A DNA stretch of 64,000 nt from JALRAP01 sp046302815 (GTDB taxonomy: Bacteria > Bacteroidota > Bacteroidia > AKYH767-A > OLB10). How positions within the stretch are numbered: the stretch's first letter is position 1; the number at the start of each line of letters is the position of its first letter. The notes under the pieces were generated by a model that saw only the letters and a list, made by a program, of their open reading frames with translations, did not search any database and had not been told where the DNA came from. The stretch lies in the NCBI GenBank assembly GCA_046302815.1, contig JBKCHO010000055.1, positions 1-64,000 on the forward strand. Direction: 5' to 3'. Of this stretch, positions 35,546 through 43,982 are shown one piece after another. The position numbers and the translations under genes are program-made.

Positions 35546-36247
35546 ATGAAAAAATCAAACTTTTATCTAGCCTCCATACTCATATTAGGCTTGAGCTCAA
35601 TGTTTAGTTCCTGCAAAAAGGACGACACAAATGCGCCCATTATAACTCTTGTGGGAGACTCGGAAATTACTTTGGATCTCCAAACACCTTATCAAGAATT
35701 GGGTGCAACCGCAATTGATGATGAGGATGGAGAATTAATTGTTGAAATTTCTGGTGATGTTGACATTAATCTTAAAGGAGTGTACACAATTACATATACT
35801 GCTACCGACGAGGCAGGTAATATCGCTATTGAGGATCGCATCGTAAATATTGTCAACTCGGCAGACTTTCTGGCGGGCAACTACATCAATGCGAAAGACT
35901 CATGTGGGCCAACCTCAAATGAACAAGCACTATTTAATGCTATAGTAACTACATCAGATACCGACAATGGAAAGTTTTCGATTTCAAATTTTGGTGCATT
36001 TAACATACCAGCAAATCCTCCACAACCTGGTGAAATTGCAACTATCAACTTAATTTATAACAAGCAAACAAATAAAATAACCGCCGCTGATCTTCCTCAA
36101 AATTTAACTGGTGGTGCATCTTTAACTACTGTATATCCCTCCTCTGGTGTTTTATCATTATTCAATCCCGTTACTTTCAAAATCGTTTATGAATGGGTTG
36201 ATAATACCAACCAGCCCGATATTTGCACCTCCACTTACACCAAGTAG
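35546..36247 (+). CDS. DUF5011 (Ig-like) domain lipoprotein
   Basis: 233 residues. Residues 1-23 are a lipoprotein signal (SSMFSSC, then KKDDTNAP, the usual post-Cys linker in Bacteroidota). Residues about 32-108 are one DUF5011 Ig-like domain, recognised by GDSEITLDLQTPYQELGATA, DDEDGEL, GVYTITYTATDEAGN and a closing RIVNI. The C-terminal 120 residues (CGPTSNEQALFNAIV to WVDNTNQPDICTSTYTK) have two cysteines and no recognised domain. Probably a surface-exposed binding protein. It has its own -7 element and a strong terminator at 36266-36291. Confidence 0.85.
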   Translation: MKKSNFYLASILILGLSSMFSSCKKDDTNAPIITLVGDSEITLDLQTPYQELGATAIDDEDGELIVEISGDVDINLKGVYTITYTATDEAGNIAIEDRIVNIVNSADFLAGNYINAKDSCGPTSNEQALFNAIVTTSDTDNGKFSISNFGAFNIPANPPQPGEIATINLIYNKQTNKITAADLPQNLTGGASLTTVYPSSGVLSLFNPVTFKIVYEWVDNTNQPDICTSTYTK

Positions 36248-36265
36248 TTTATTTTAGAGATTCCC

Positions 36266-36291
36266 AAAGGCCGGCTATGCCGGCCTTTTTT
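36266..36291 (+). terminator. Rho-independent terminator after the DUF5011 gene
   Basis: Perfect 10-base stem AAAGGCCGGC / GCCGGCCTTT with a TAT loop followed by a T run. Confidence 0.9.
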
Positions 36292-36306
36292 ATTGACATA
36301 TAATTT

Positions 36307-36337
36307 TTTGCCGATTGAACCGTGCTGACTATATTTG
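36307..36337 (+). promoter_or_regulatory. Complete Bacteroidota-type promoter, Asp-box protein gene
   Basis: TTTG (36307-36310), a 19-base spacer, then TATATTTG (36330-36337): an exact TTTG-N19-TAnnTTTG promoter. The ATG at 36372 is 34 bases downstream. Confidence 0.75.
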
Positions 36338-36371
36338 ATCGAAACTATTCCAAAACCAATACCTCCTACTC

Positions 36372-39300
36372 ATGAAAACTCTTTCCCAACTCCTGACGCT
36401 CATCTGTCTGGCGCTTTTTTCTTTCTTGGCACCGGCCCAAGACTGGGTCAGCAAAATGCAAGACCCGAACACCAATTTCAAAGAGGTGCAAAGAGCATTT
36501 GAACAATATAAAGCCGAATATATCGCACAATACAGAACCCAAAATGGTGCTGATCCTGTAAAAGTTCCAGGTGAAAAACAATTCCGTCGCTGGGAATGGT
36601 TCATGGGGCCCCGAGTAGGATTGGACGGCGCCCGCTTCAACCCAGCTGCCGCCTTCAAGGCAGGCCAAGAATACAGAAAGCAGTACACCACGGCCAATGC
36701 TGGTAACTGGACATTCATCGGCCCTTCCTCTGTACCTTCAGGCGGTGGAGGAGCAGGACGAATCAACGCCGTTAGGGTACATCCAACCGACCCCAATATC
36801 CTCTTTGCATGCTCGCCCTCCGGCGGATTATGGAAATCGGATGATGCAGGTCAATCGTGGTCTTCAAACACCGACCAACTAGCTCAGGTTATTGGCTGCA
36901 CCGATATCGCTATCGACCCCACCAATCCAAACATCATGTATTTGGCAACTGGCGACGGTGATGCTGGTGATACCTACTCGGTAGGGATTCTTAAAACCAC
37001 AGATGGTGGCATCACTTGGAATACTACGGGCTTATCTTACTCCAATGCCAGCTATCGTCAAATCAGCAAGCTTCTGATAGACCCTACTAACACGAACACG
37101 ATTATCGCAGCCTCTTCCAACGGGATTTGGCGCAGCACAGATGCCGGCGCCACATTCACCAATGTTCAAACAGGTGGCTTCAAAGACATGGAATTCAAGC
37201 CAGGTGATTTCAATACCTTGTACGCCGCCGGAACCGAATTTTACAAGTCCACCAACAACGGTGCCTCCTGGACTAAAATAACTTCCATTCTTCCAGCAGC
37301 AACCAATGTGAGTCGAATTGCCATAGCGGTTACACCTGCCAATCCATCATATGTATATCTGATAGTAGGATTGCCCGCACCCAACTACGGAACGGAAGGG
37401 TTTTACAAATCCACTAACAGTGGTACTACATTCACCAAGCCCAGTGTACCGGCGTTGGGAACCCAACAGTGGTATGACCTGTGTATTGCTGCATCACCTA
37501 CCAATGCAGATGAAATTGTAATTGGTGGTCAAACCGATTTCAAAAGGTCCACCAATGGCGGAGTGGCATGGTCGCAAAACGGTGGCAACACGCATGTAGA
37601 TTACCATGATGTTCTCTACACCGACGCCTTGAGCTACTACATGGGAAATGATGGTGGCGTTTATCGAACCACCAACAGTGGTGGCTCGTGGACCAATCTA
37701 AGCGACGGCCTTGAAATATCGCAGATGTATGGCTTCGGCCAATCGGCAACAACACCTTATCTCATGTTGCAAGGCTGGCAAGATAACGGAACGAATCGTT
37801 ACAACGGTACATCATGGGCGCATGTGTTGGGTGGCGATGGGATGTTGTGCTTCATCGATCGCACGAACAACCAAAACATGTTTGCTGAATATCAAAACGG
37901 CGGTTTAAACCGATCTACCAATGGCGGAGGTTCCTGGACCGGCATTACCAATGGTATCAATGAAACAGGACCGTGGGTTACTCCATGGATGCAAGACCCG
38001 GTCAACGCAACCACACTCTATGCAGGCTTCGTCAATGTTTGGAAAAGCACTAACCTTGGAACCAATTGGACCAAAATCAGCACCTTTTCGAACACCTCTA
38101 CGGTTATCACAATGGCTGTTTCACCTGCAAACAATCAGGTTATTTGGGCATCCAAGGCCAATGGCCTTTATCGCACCACCAATGGAGGTACTTCATGGAC
38201 TTTGATAAGCGGACTTCCTGCAGGCACCATTACAGGCATCACTTGCAGCAATACAGACCCAAACAAAGCATGGATCACCTATAGTGGTTTCAACAACACC
38301 AACAAGGTTTTCAAAACATCAAATCAAGGAGCCACATGGACCAATTATTCCGCCGGTGTTCCAAACATACCTGTGAATTGCATCACTTATGTGAATGGCT
38401 CGGCTGATGCCGTTTATATCGGAACCGATCTGGGTGTGTTCTACCGCGACTCCACCCTGAATGTGTGGGAACCTTTTTTCAACGGCTTACCCAATGTGGT
38501 GGTCACCCAGCTAGATGTATTTTATCCTGGAAACAAACTGAGGGCCTCCACCTATGGTAGAGGTATGTGGGAATCGAGTCTATATGTTCCTGGAAGCTAT
38601 GCGCCCACATCCGCATTCATATCCGACAAACGAATTGACTGCCCTGGTACTGTTGTACAGTACACCGACTATTCAGCTGGATCACCCACTTCATGGAGTT
38701 GGTCATTCCCCGGAGGAAATCCGTCATCATCGACTCTTCAAAACCCACAAGTAGTTTACAATACTCCAGGTATCTATCCGGTCACTTTGATTGCAACCAA
38801 TGCTAATGGCACCAGTACCGTTACACAGCAAGACTATATAACAATAACTTCCAGTAATCAGCCGGCTCCTGTTGCAAACAATGTACAGCGGTGCGGACCT
38901 GGTCCTATTACCATGACGGCTGCCGGATCCGGTTTTGGTGTGTTGCGTTGGTGGGATGCTCCAGGAGGCGGCAACCAGTTGTCTACAGGAAGCTCATACA
39001 CCACTACACTTAGTGGCCCTAGCACTTCACTTTGGGTTGATGAGGAGTTTGTTAGTGGAGTTGTAGACTATACAGGAGAAGCCACCAACGGCTTCGGTTC
39101 TGGAGCCTTTTTCACAGCCAATGATATCAGAGGACTCTACTTTGATGTTACCAGTCCGGTCGTACTGAACACAGTTGATGTATATTCCAACTCCGCGGGA
39201 GATAGAACTATTGAGGTTTTAGACGAGCAAGGCAACACGGTGGTTGAAAAAGTTGTCTCCATACCTGCATCCCCCAACACCCCTTACACAGTTGCCCTCA

Positions 39301-39803
39301 ACTTTACCTTGTATCCAGGCAACAATTACTTCATCAAGTGCCGTGGCTTGGTAGATTTGTATAGAAATTCAACTGGCGCCGTGTATCCTTTGAACTCCTC
39401 TTTTGTGAATATAACAGGCAGCAATGCCGGCTCTCCCGGATACTATTATTTCTTTTATAACTGGGTCTACACTGAAATAACCTGCAACACCGCAAGGACG
39501 CAAGTAACAGGCACAGACACCTGCTTTGTTGGTTTAAATGACATTTTCGCTGGAGGTTCCTTGAATATTTTTCCCAACCCCACTCAAGGAAAATTTGATG
39601 TGAGTTTTGATGCGGGTGGTTCGCGAAACTTCATCATTAGGCTATCCGAACCCACAGGCAAATCCGTACTAAATGAAACCTATGAATCCTTCAGCGGAGA
39701 ATTTCGTAAAACCTATGACATGAGTAAGATTGCAAAGGGGGTCTATGTACTGGAGATCATTTCCAATGACCGTTCCATAAGTAAGAAACTGGTTGTGCAC
39801 TAA
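36372..39803 (+). CDS. Giant secreted Asp-box (sortilin/VPS10-like) propeller protein with PKD, Ig-like, jelly-roll-like and T9SS tail
   Basis: 1143 residues with a signal peptide (1-23, ending APAQ). Residues 113-735 hold repeated Asp-box hairpins (SDDAGQSW, TTDGGITW, STDAGATF, STNNGASW, TTNSGGSW, STNGGGSW, TTNGGTSW, TSNQGATW). Then come a PKD domain (about 745-826, WSWSFPGGNP), an Ig_7-like domain (832-895, CGPGPITMTAAG), a roughly 145-residue beta module ending YFFYNWVYTE (900-1046) and a type A T9SS domain (1060-1143, LNIFPNPTQGKF). The Ig-plus-beta module recurs twice in the protein at 40271-42943. It has its own promoter and terminator. Likely adhesive or peptide-binding surface protein; no catalytic residues were recognised. 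Confidence 0.9.
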   Translation: MKTLSQLLTLICLALFSFLAPAQDWVSKMQDPNTNFKEVQRAFEQYKAEYIAQYRTQNGADPVKVPGEKQFRRWEWFMGPRVGLDGARFNPAAAFKAGQEYRKQYTTANAGNWTFIGPSSVPSGGGGAGRINAVRVHPTDPNILFACSPSGGLWKSDDAGQSWSSNTDQLAQVIGCTDIAIDPTNPNIMYLATGDGDAGDTYSVGILKTTDGGITWNTTGLSYSNASYRQISKLLIDPTNTNTIIAASSNGIWRSTDAGATFTNVQTGGFKDMEFKPGDFNTLYAAGTEFYKSTNNGASWTKITSILPAATNVSRIAIAVTPANPSYVYLIVGLPAPNYGTEGFYKSTNSGTTFTKPSVPALGTQQWYDLCIAASPTNADEIVIGGQTDFKRSTNGGVAWSQNGGNTHVDYHDVLYTDALSYYMGNDGGVYRTTNSGGSWTNLSDGLEISQMYGFGQSATTPYLMLQGWQDNGTNRYNGTSWAHVLGGDGMLCFIDRTNNQNMFAEYQNGGLNRSTNGGGSWTGITNGINETGPWVTPWMQDPVNATTLYAGFVNVWKSTNLGTNWTKISTFSNTSTVITMAVSPANNQVIWASKANGLYRTTNGGTSWTLISGLPAGTITGITCSNTDPNKAWITYSGFNNTNKVFKTSNQGATWTNYSAGVPNIPVNCITYVNGSADAVYIGTDLGVFYRDSTLNVWEPFFNGLPNVVVTQLDVFYPGNKLRASTYGRGMWESSLYVPGSYAPTSAFISDKRIDCPGTVVQYTDYSAGSPTSWSWSFPGGNPSSSTLQNPQVVYNTPGIYPVTLIATNANGTSTVTQQDYITITSSNQPAPVANNVQRCGPGPITMTAAGSGFGVLRWWDAPGGGNQLSTGSSYTTTLSGPSTSLWVDEEFVSGVVDYTGEATNGFGSGAFFTANDIRGLYFDVTSPVVLNTVDVYSNSAGDRTIEVLDEQGNTVVEKVVSIPASPNTPYTVALNFTLYPGNNYFIKCRGLVDLYRNSTGAVYPLNSSFVNITGSNAGSPGYYYFFYNWVYTEITCNTARTQVTGTDTCFVGLNDIFAGGSLNIFPNPTQGKFDVSFDAGGSRNFIIRLSEPTGKSVLNETYESFSGEFRKTYDMSKIAKGVYVLEIISNDRSISKKLVVH
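38865..39509 (+). repeat. Third copy of the shared Ig_7 plus beta module
   Basis: Codes residues 832-1046 of the Asp-box protein. It aligns by eye with residues 519-735 of the 890-residue protein: CGPGP..MTA / CGPGTVALTA, LYFDVT / MTFDVT, and YYFFYNW with TE-x-C a few residues later in both. Confidence 0.7.
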
Positions 39804-39821
39804 ACCCGGTGCACCTCATTT

Positions 39822-39850
39822 AAAGCCGTGGTCAACACCACGGCTTTTTT
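39822..39850 (+). terminator. Rho-independent terminator after the Asp-box gene
   Basis: Perfect 10-base stem AAAGCCGTGG / CCACGGCTTT with a 6-base loop and a T run, 19 bases after the stop. Confidence 0.9.
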
Positions 39851-39868
39851 ATTGAAATCCGGATTCAC

Positions 39869-40225
39869 TCAATACAGCAAATGTCTTTTTTTGTTATTTA
39901 GCCAACCCGACCTGCTCTCATACTCGACAAAAAACACATTGATGTGGGCTTGGCTTTCATAGTCAACAAAAAAGATTTTCTTATCGGCCTTGCTCTCATT
40001 GTTAACGAAAAACCACCTTCCATCATTCTGACCTACCCGACTTTCGTATTCCACCTTGAATACCTTAAGGTCGGCTTGACTCTCATATTTAACCACAAAA
40101 ACTTTGATATCTGCTCTAGATACATAATCAACGGCAAATATGCGCTGTGCATTGGATACAACTACATTACAACCCATGAATAAAAAAAGCAAAAAACTCT
40201 GAGCATACTCTTCGAATTGGTTCAC
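39869..40225 (-). CDS. DUF6150-like repeat protein, possibly frameshifted at its 5' end
   Basis: About 118 residues from the GTG at 40225; the frame is open further up, but that part is the terminator of the upstream gene. The body is a tandem of about 12- to 17-residue units: RIFAVDYVSRAD, KVFVVKYESQAD, KVFKVEYESRVG, WFFVNNESKAD, KIFFVDYESQAH and VFFVEYESRSG, the pattern of DUF6150. The N-terminus (FLLFLFMGCNVVVSNAQ) looks like a signal peptide without a basic start. An ATG at 40206 in the adjacent frame (MLRVFCFF) would supply one if a T were added to either T run at 40182-40196. Function unknown. Confidence 0.7.
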   Translation of the reverse strand: MNQFEEYAQSFLLFLFMGCNVVVSNAQRIFAVDYVSRADIKVFVVKYESQADLKVFKVEYESRVGQNDGRWFFVNNESKADKKIFFVDYESQAHINVFFVEYESRSGWLNNKKRHLLY

Positions 40226-40255
40226 AAAAAAAGGGGCCGATTGTATCGGCCCCTT
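40225..40255 (-). terminator. Rho-independent terminator of the 890-residue surface protein gene
   Basis: Perfect 10-base stem (40231-40240 with 40246-40255; GGGGCCGA core, 5-base loop) followed on the minus strand by seven Ts, 16 bases after the stop. Confidence 0.9.
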
Positions 40256-40270
40256 CAACATTAATTCTGA

Positions 40271-42943
40271 TTAAAACTTGATTAGCTTGTCATAGTAAGT
40301 GCCGTTGGCTGAACGAAGTTCCATGGTGTAGGAGCCAGGCGCCATCTCAAGGCTCAACTTGTTCGATCCGGCAACAAGATCTTTGCGCATTACCAACGAA
40401 CCCAGTTTGTCATATATGATTATTTCAGCATCGAGCATTTTATTGGGGAGAACAATGGTCAACTGATCTGAAGCGGGATTTGGATAAACATTCACAGATG
40501 CATTCGCAAAACCATCACCAACTGAAGTATACAGATAGGGAAGCGATGATGTAGAGCATCCATTGGGTGCAGTTACCACAACCGTATAAAGTCCGTTTCC
40601 AGTAAGAGCCATATCATGTGATACACCGGTTGCTCCTGGAATGGCAGTGCCATTCAGATACCATTGGTTGCCATTCAGTGCGGTAGAGCTCAACACCGTT
40701 CCAGATGTATTGATAATAGGAACCGGCGGTGTTGGATTAACAACCCCCGTAACGGGAACCCTGTTACTCTTACAACCCTCTGTGATCTGCCAATTGTAGA
40801 AGAAATAATAGAAATTGGCTGTGCTTGGATTGGGATTGTAAAATCCGGTAATAGAAACCGAACTGCCAGGGAATGTATAAGGATAAGTGGCGCCAAAGGA
40901 ATTGTAATAGAGTGGCACGCTGCTGGCGTCTAACTCCAAAGTATATCCAACACCCGGATTGATGGTCCAACCTAAGGTGATAGGCTGTAATCCAGAGAAT
41001 GCAATTACATTAAAGGTGGTTGTATTCAATATGGCTCCACCAATGCTTGAGCGCATGTTAATGGTAACAGGTCCTGATGTTCCACCAGGAGAGATGTACA
41101 CCCTATCGAGGGAAACCGTCTGAGTGACATCGAAGGTCATACCCCAGTTACTTCCCGTAACGGGGAACTGTGTGCCAAATGAACTGTTGGCCGGGCCTAC
41201 ATTGTAGGTTCCACCTGCAGATGCTTCAACATAATAGGTGGTTGTGTTTCCGATATTGGGGCTATAAGTGCTACCAACATTGATACTGTTGCCTCCGGTG
41301 GCGGAGGTATACCATTCCAGAACACCTACCCCGTTTGCAGTAAGTGCTACCGTACCCGGACCACAAATCGTATCGTTTACAGTAACAGGATCTGTAACAG
41401 CCAACACCGTTAGATCCAAGATCCCAGATGTGTCAGGAGCGCATCCACCGCTGGTAACAACGGCCCTGTATTGAAGTGTTGAAGTGGGACTCACTAGATA
41501 TTGTGCCGTGGTACTTCCCGTGCCAGATTCATTCACCCAACCCGATCCACTATTGCTCTGCCATTGAATATTACCCGTATTTCCGGTTAGTGAAACGGTG
41601 GCATTGCTTCCCAAACAAATCGTGTCAGTTGAGATAACTGCATTGCCGGCTACAGATGCAGGACCTACATCCACAAACAGGCTGTCGATGTATCCACATA
41701 ATCCGTCGTCACTTACCAAAGTGTAAGTGGTTGGAACTTGAGGCGCGGCTGTAACCGATGCGCCGGTAGTACTACTAAGTCCTGTGGATGGACTCCACGA
41801 AAAGTTATAATTGGCATTATTGGTAACCGCAGTCAATGTTGTTGTTTGTCCCTGACACAATGCAGGAGGATTTGCATTGATGGTTGAAAGAGGGGCTGGC
41901 ACCACAGTGGCAACGGTTGGTGTTCGGAGTCCTTCGCAACCCGTTTCATAAGTGATCTCCAAACGAGAGATTGATCCACCGGCTTCTTGCCAAATTTCCT
42001 GTGGAAGGGTAGTGGCGAGAGGGAACTGCATGCCCATACGAGTAATGGTTACCGTTGTGCCATTGATGGTAGTAGTAGCTGGAGAAGGCGCATAAGAATT
42101 GATATCACCTGGACCTTTGGTTGCTAAAACACCTATGACCTCACCTGCCAAAATAGGAATGTTGACAGGTATCACCCCTGTAGAAGGATTGTTTTGTGTT
42201 ACAAACAATGTAGTAAATGCGTTCGTGGTAGTAGCGTAAACCGGTGGAGGTAAATTGTTATCGAAACGAATCACAGCTATGTTCTGAAGAGTTCCGTTAT
42301 TACCTGGAACGAACAGTCCAGTGATGGTGAAGTTCGATGGAGCGGTGAAAAAATAACCGCGGGCATTGCTAGAGAAAGTAGATGCCTGAGGGGGCATAGG
42401 CGTAGTGCTTGCACCACCTGTGCTAGTGGCCGCTGCGCAGTAATATGTAGTGGTGGATGCCACATTGGTTGTAAAAGACTGACCCGTAGAAAGGGGTGTA
42501 TTGCTAGTTGGACTATCGTACCATTTGAAAATACCATTTCCTACAGCATTCAATGTCACTGGACCGTAGCCGCAACGGGATGCTCCTTGCGTTACCGGAG
42601 CAGAAACGCCTACTGTGATGGTGATTAAATTGGAAGTATCAGGTGCGCAACCAACAGCAGTAACTACAGCTCGGTAGTCCTTCGTAGAGGCAGGAGATAC
42701 CGAATAGTTATCCGTTGTTGATCCTGTTCCCGTTTCATTGACCCATGTTGTGCCATTGAAACTTTGCCATTGAATCGACCCAATGTATGCTGTTAGTTGC
42801 AAAGAGGTAATTCCGTTTGGACAAATGGAATCAACCGTTGCGGTGGCTGTTCCTGCATCTGAGCAGGCCCTTGCGGGGATGGATGCGGCAATCGTCAAAA
42901 AACAGATAACGAGTACCGATTTAAAAGTAGATTTCAACTTCAT
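40271..42943 (-). CDS. Large secreted Ig-domain protein with T9SS type A tail
   Basis: 890 residues with a signal peptide (1-26, ending ARA-C). Two copies of one long unit are visible: residues 33-340 and 433-735, each made of a SIQWQS/NIQWQS Ig-like domain (with WVNE-x-GTGSTT, YRAVVT and GCAPDTS), an Ig_7 domain (CGYGPVTLNA / CGPGTVALTA with TTTYY) and a beta-rich 140- to 160-residue module. A further Ig-like domain (about 350-425) separates them, and another precedes the T9SS tail (811-890, VNVYPNPASDQL). It is probably a surface adhesin or carbohydrate-binding protein. The upstream gap shows no exact TAnnTTTG. Confidence 0.88.
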   Translation of the reverse strand: MKLKSTFKSVLVICFLTIAASIPARACSDAGTATATVDSICPNGITSLQLTAYIGSIQWQSFNGTTWVNETGTGSTTDNYSVSPASTKDYRAVVTAVGCAPDTSNLITITVGVSAPVTQGASRCGYGPVTLNAVGNGIFKWYDSPTSNTPLSTGQSFTTNVASTTTYYCAAATSTGGASTTPMPPQASTFSSNARGYFFTAPSNFTITGLFVPGNNGTLQNIAVIRFDNNLPPPVYATTTNAFTTLFVTQNNPSTGVIPVNIPILAGEVIGVLATKGPGDINSYAPSPATTTINGTTVTITRMGMQFPLATTLPQEIWQEAGGSISRLEITYETGCEGLRTPTVATVVPAPLSTINANPPALCQGQTTTLTAVTNNANYNFSWSPSTGLSSTTGASVTAAPQVPTTYTLVSDDGLCGYIDSLFVDVGPASVAGNAVISTDTICLGSNATVSLTGNTGNIQWQSNSGSGWVNESGTGSTTAQYLVSPTSTLQYRAVVTSGGCAPDTSGILDLTVLAVTDPVTVNDTICGPGTVALTANGVGVLEWYTSATGGNSINVGSTYSPNIGNTTTYYVEASAGGTYNVGPANSSFGTQFPVTGSNWGMTFDVTQTVSLDRVYISPGGTSGPVTINMRSSIGGAILNTTTFNVIAFSGLQPITLGWTINPGVGYTLELDASSVPLYYNSFGATYPYTFPGSSVSITGFYNPNPSTANFYYFFYNWQITEGCKSNRVPVTGVVNPTPPVPIINTSGTVLSSTALNGNQWYLNGTAIPGATGVSHDMALTGNGLYTVVVTAPNGCSTSSLPYLYTSVGDGFANASVNVYPNPASDQLTIVLPNKMLDAEIIIYDKLGSLVMRKDLVAGSNKLSLEMAPGSYTMELRSANGTYYDKLIKF
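40739..41647 (-). repeat. Second copy of the long Ig/Ig_7/beta unit
   Basis: Codes residues 433-735 of the 890-residue protein. It repeats residues 33-340 with strong identity in the first 80 residues (for example GTGSTT and GCAPDTS in both). Confidence 0.75.
41924..42847 (-). repeat. First copy of the long Ig/Ig_7/beta unit
   Basis: Codes residues 33-340 of the 890-residue protein, ending TYETGCEGLRTP where the second copy ends ITEGCKSNRVP. Confidence 0.75.
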
Positions 42944-43034
42944 GTGTTAAGGTTTAAATATTATGTGTGTGATTCACTTTACATCAAAGAAAAATAAAAA
43001 AAAGGACAATTGCAAACATCTGTCTGCCAAATTG

Positions 43035-43982
43035 TTATGTGGTTTTTTGTGCATCATGTAGCAGAAAATCGATGTTTCTTCGCATGCCTTTCCAGCCCGT
43101 TCTTTGAATGGGTGACCCCTCAAAAACCCGATTGAAAACATCTTCTGTAATCTCCATCCAATCACCCGCCGACATATTCAACAATTTCTGGCTTGCTTTT
43201 AATTCCACCACTTTGGTAGGTAGCGAGAAGCGGTTCCATGGACAAACCTCTTGGCAAATATCACAACCAAAAGCATGATTCTCGAATTTTCCTTTCATCT
43301 CATTTGGTATGGCGTCTTTTAGTTCTATGGTGAAATAGGATATACAACGACTGCCATCAACTACATAGGGCTTAATGATGGCATCTGTTGGACATGCGTC
43401 TATACATCGTGTACATGTTCCACAATGATCGCGTATTGGATTATCGTATTCAAGATCCAAATCAACAATCAATTCTGCGATGAAAAAATAGGATCCTGAT
43501 TTGGGATGAATCAGGTTGGTATTCTTACCCATCCATCCCAGGCCACTCTTCATGGCCCAAGCACGCTCCATCACGGGCGCCGAATCAGTGAAAGCCCTAC
43601 CATGCACATCTCCGATTTCAGTTATTATGAAGTTCATTAATTCCCTTAACTTATCCTTGATCACCAAATGATAATCGCGGCCATAAGCATACCTAGAGAT
43701 GCGAGGTGAGCCGTTTTCCTGCTGCATCTCCTCGGGATAATAATTTAACAAAAGTGAAATCACCGAGCGAGCCCCTTCCACCAATTTTGTTGGATCCAGT
43801 CGCTTATCGAAGTTGCGCTCCATGTAACTCATTTGTCCGTGCATGCCTTTATTCAACCATGCTTCCAAACGAGGAGCCTCTTCCTCTAAAAATCCGGCTT
43901 GTGAAATTCCAACGAATGAGAACCCGAGGCGCTTAGCTTCGTCCTTGATCCAATCCGTATGTTTCCTTTTTGTTGATTCCAT
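43035..43982 (-). CDS. queG: Epoxyqueuosine reductase
   Basis: 315 residues from the ATG at 43982, which overlaps the stop of the upstream acyltransferase gene (TAATG). Features: N-terminal cobalamin-binding domain (LGFSFVGIS, YMERNFDKRLDPTKLVEGARSVI), GWMGKN, and two 4Fe-4S motifs, CGTCTRCIDACP and CDICQEVCPWN. It reduces epoxyqueuosine to queuosine in the tRNA wobble base, the last step of the pathway. It is short (E. coli QueG is about 380) because it lacks the C-terminal HEAT-like extension, as is common in this phylum. Confidence 0.94.
   Translation of the reverse strand: MESTKRKHTDWIKDEAKRLGFSFVGISQAGFLEEEAPRLEAWLNKGMHGQMSYMERNFDKRLDPTKLVEGARSVISLLLNYYPEEMQQENGSPRISRYAYGRDYHLVIKDKLRELMNFIITEIGDVHGRAFTDSAPVMERAWAMKSGLGWMGKNTNLIHPKSGSYFFIAELIVDLDLEYDNPIRDHCGTCTRCIDACPTDAIIKPYVVDGSRCISYFTIELKDAIPNEMKGKFENHAFGCDICQEVCPWNRFSLPTKVVELKASQKLLNMSAGDWMEITEDVFNRVFEGSPIQRTGWKGMRRNIDFLLHDAQKTT

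Noticed and set aside
39798..39814. Repeat of GTGCAC on both sides of the Asp-box gene stop codon
   Set aside because: GTGCAC is its own reverse complement; the short repeat has no other sign of an attachment or regulatory site.
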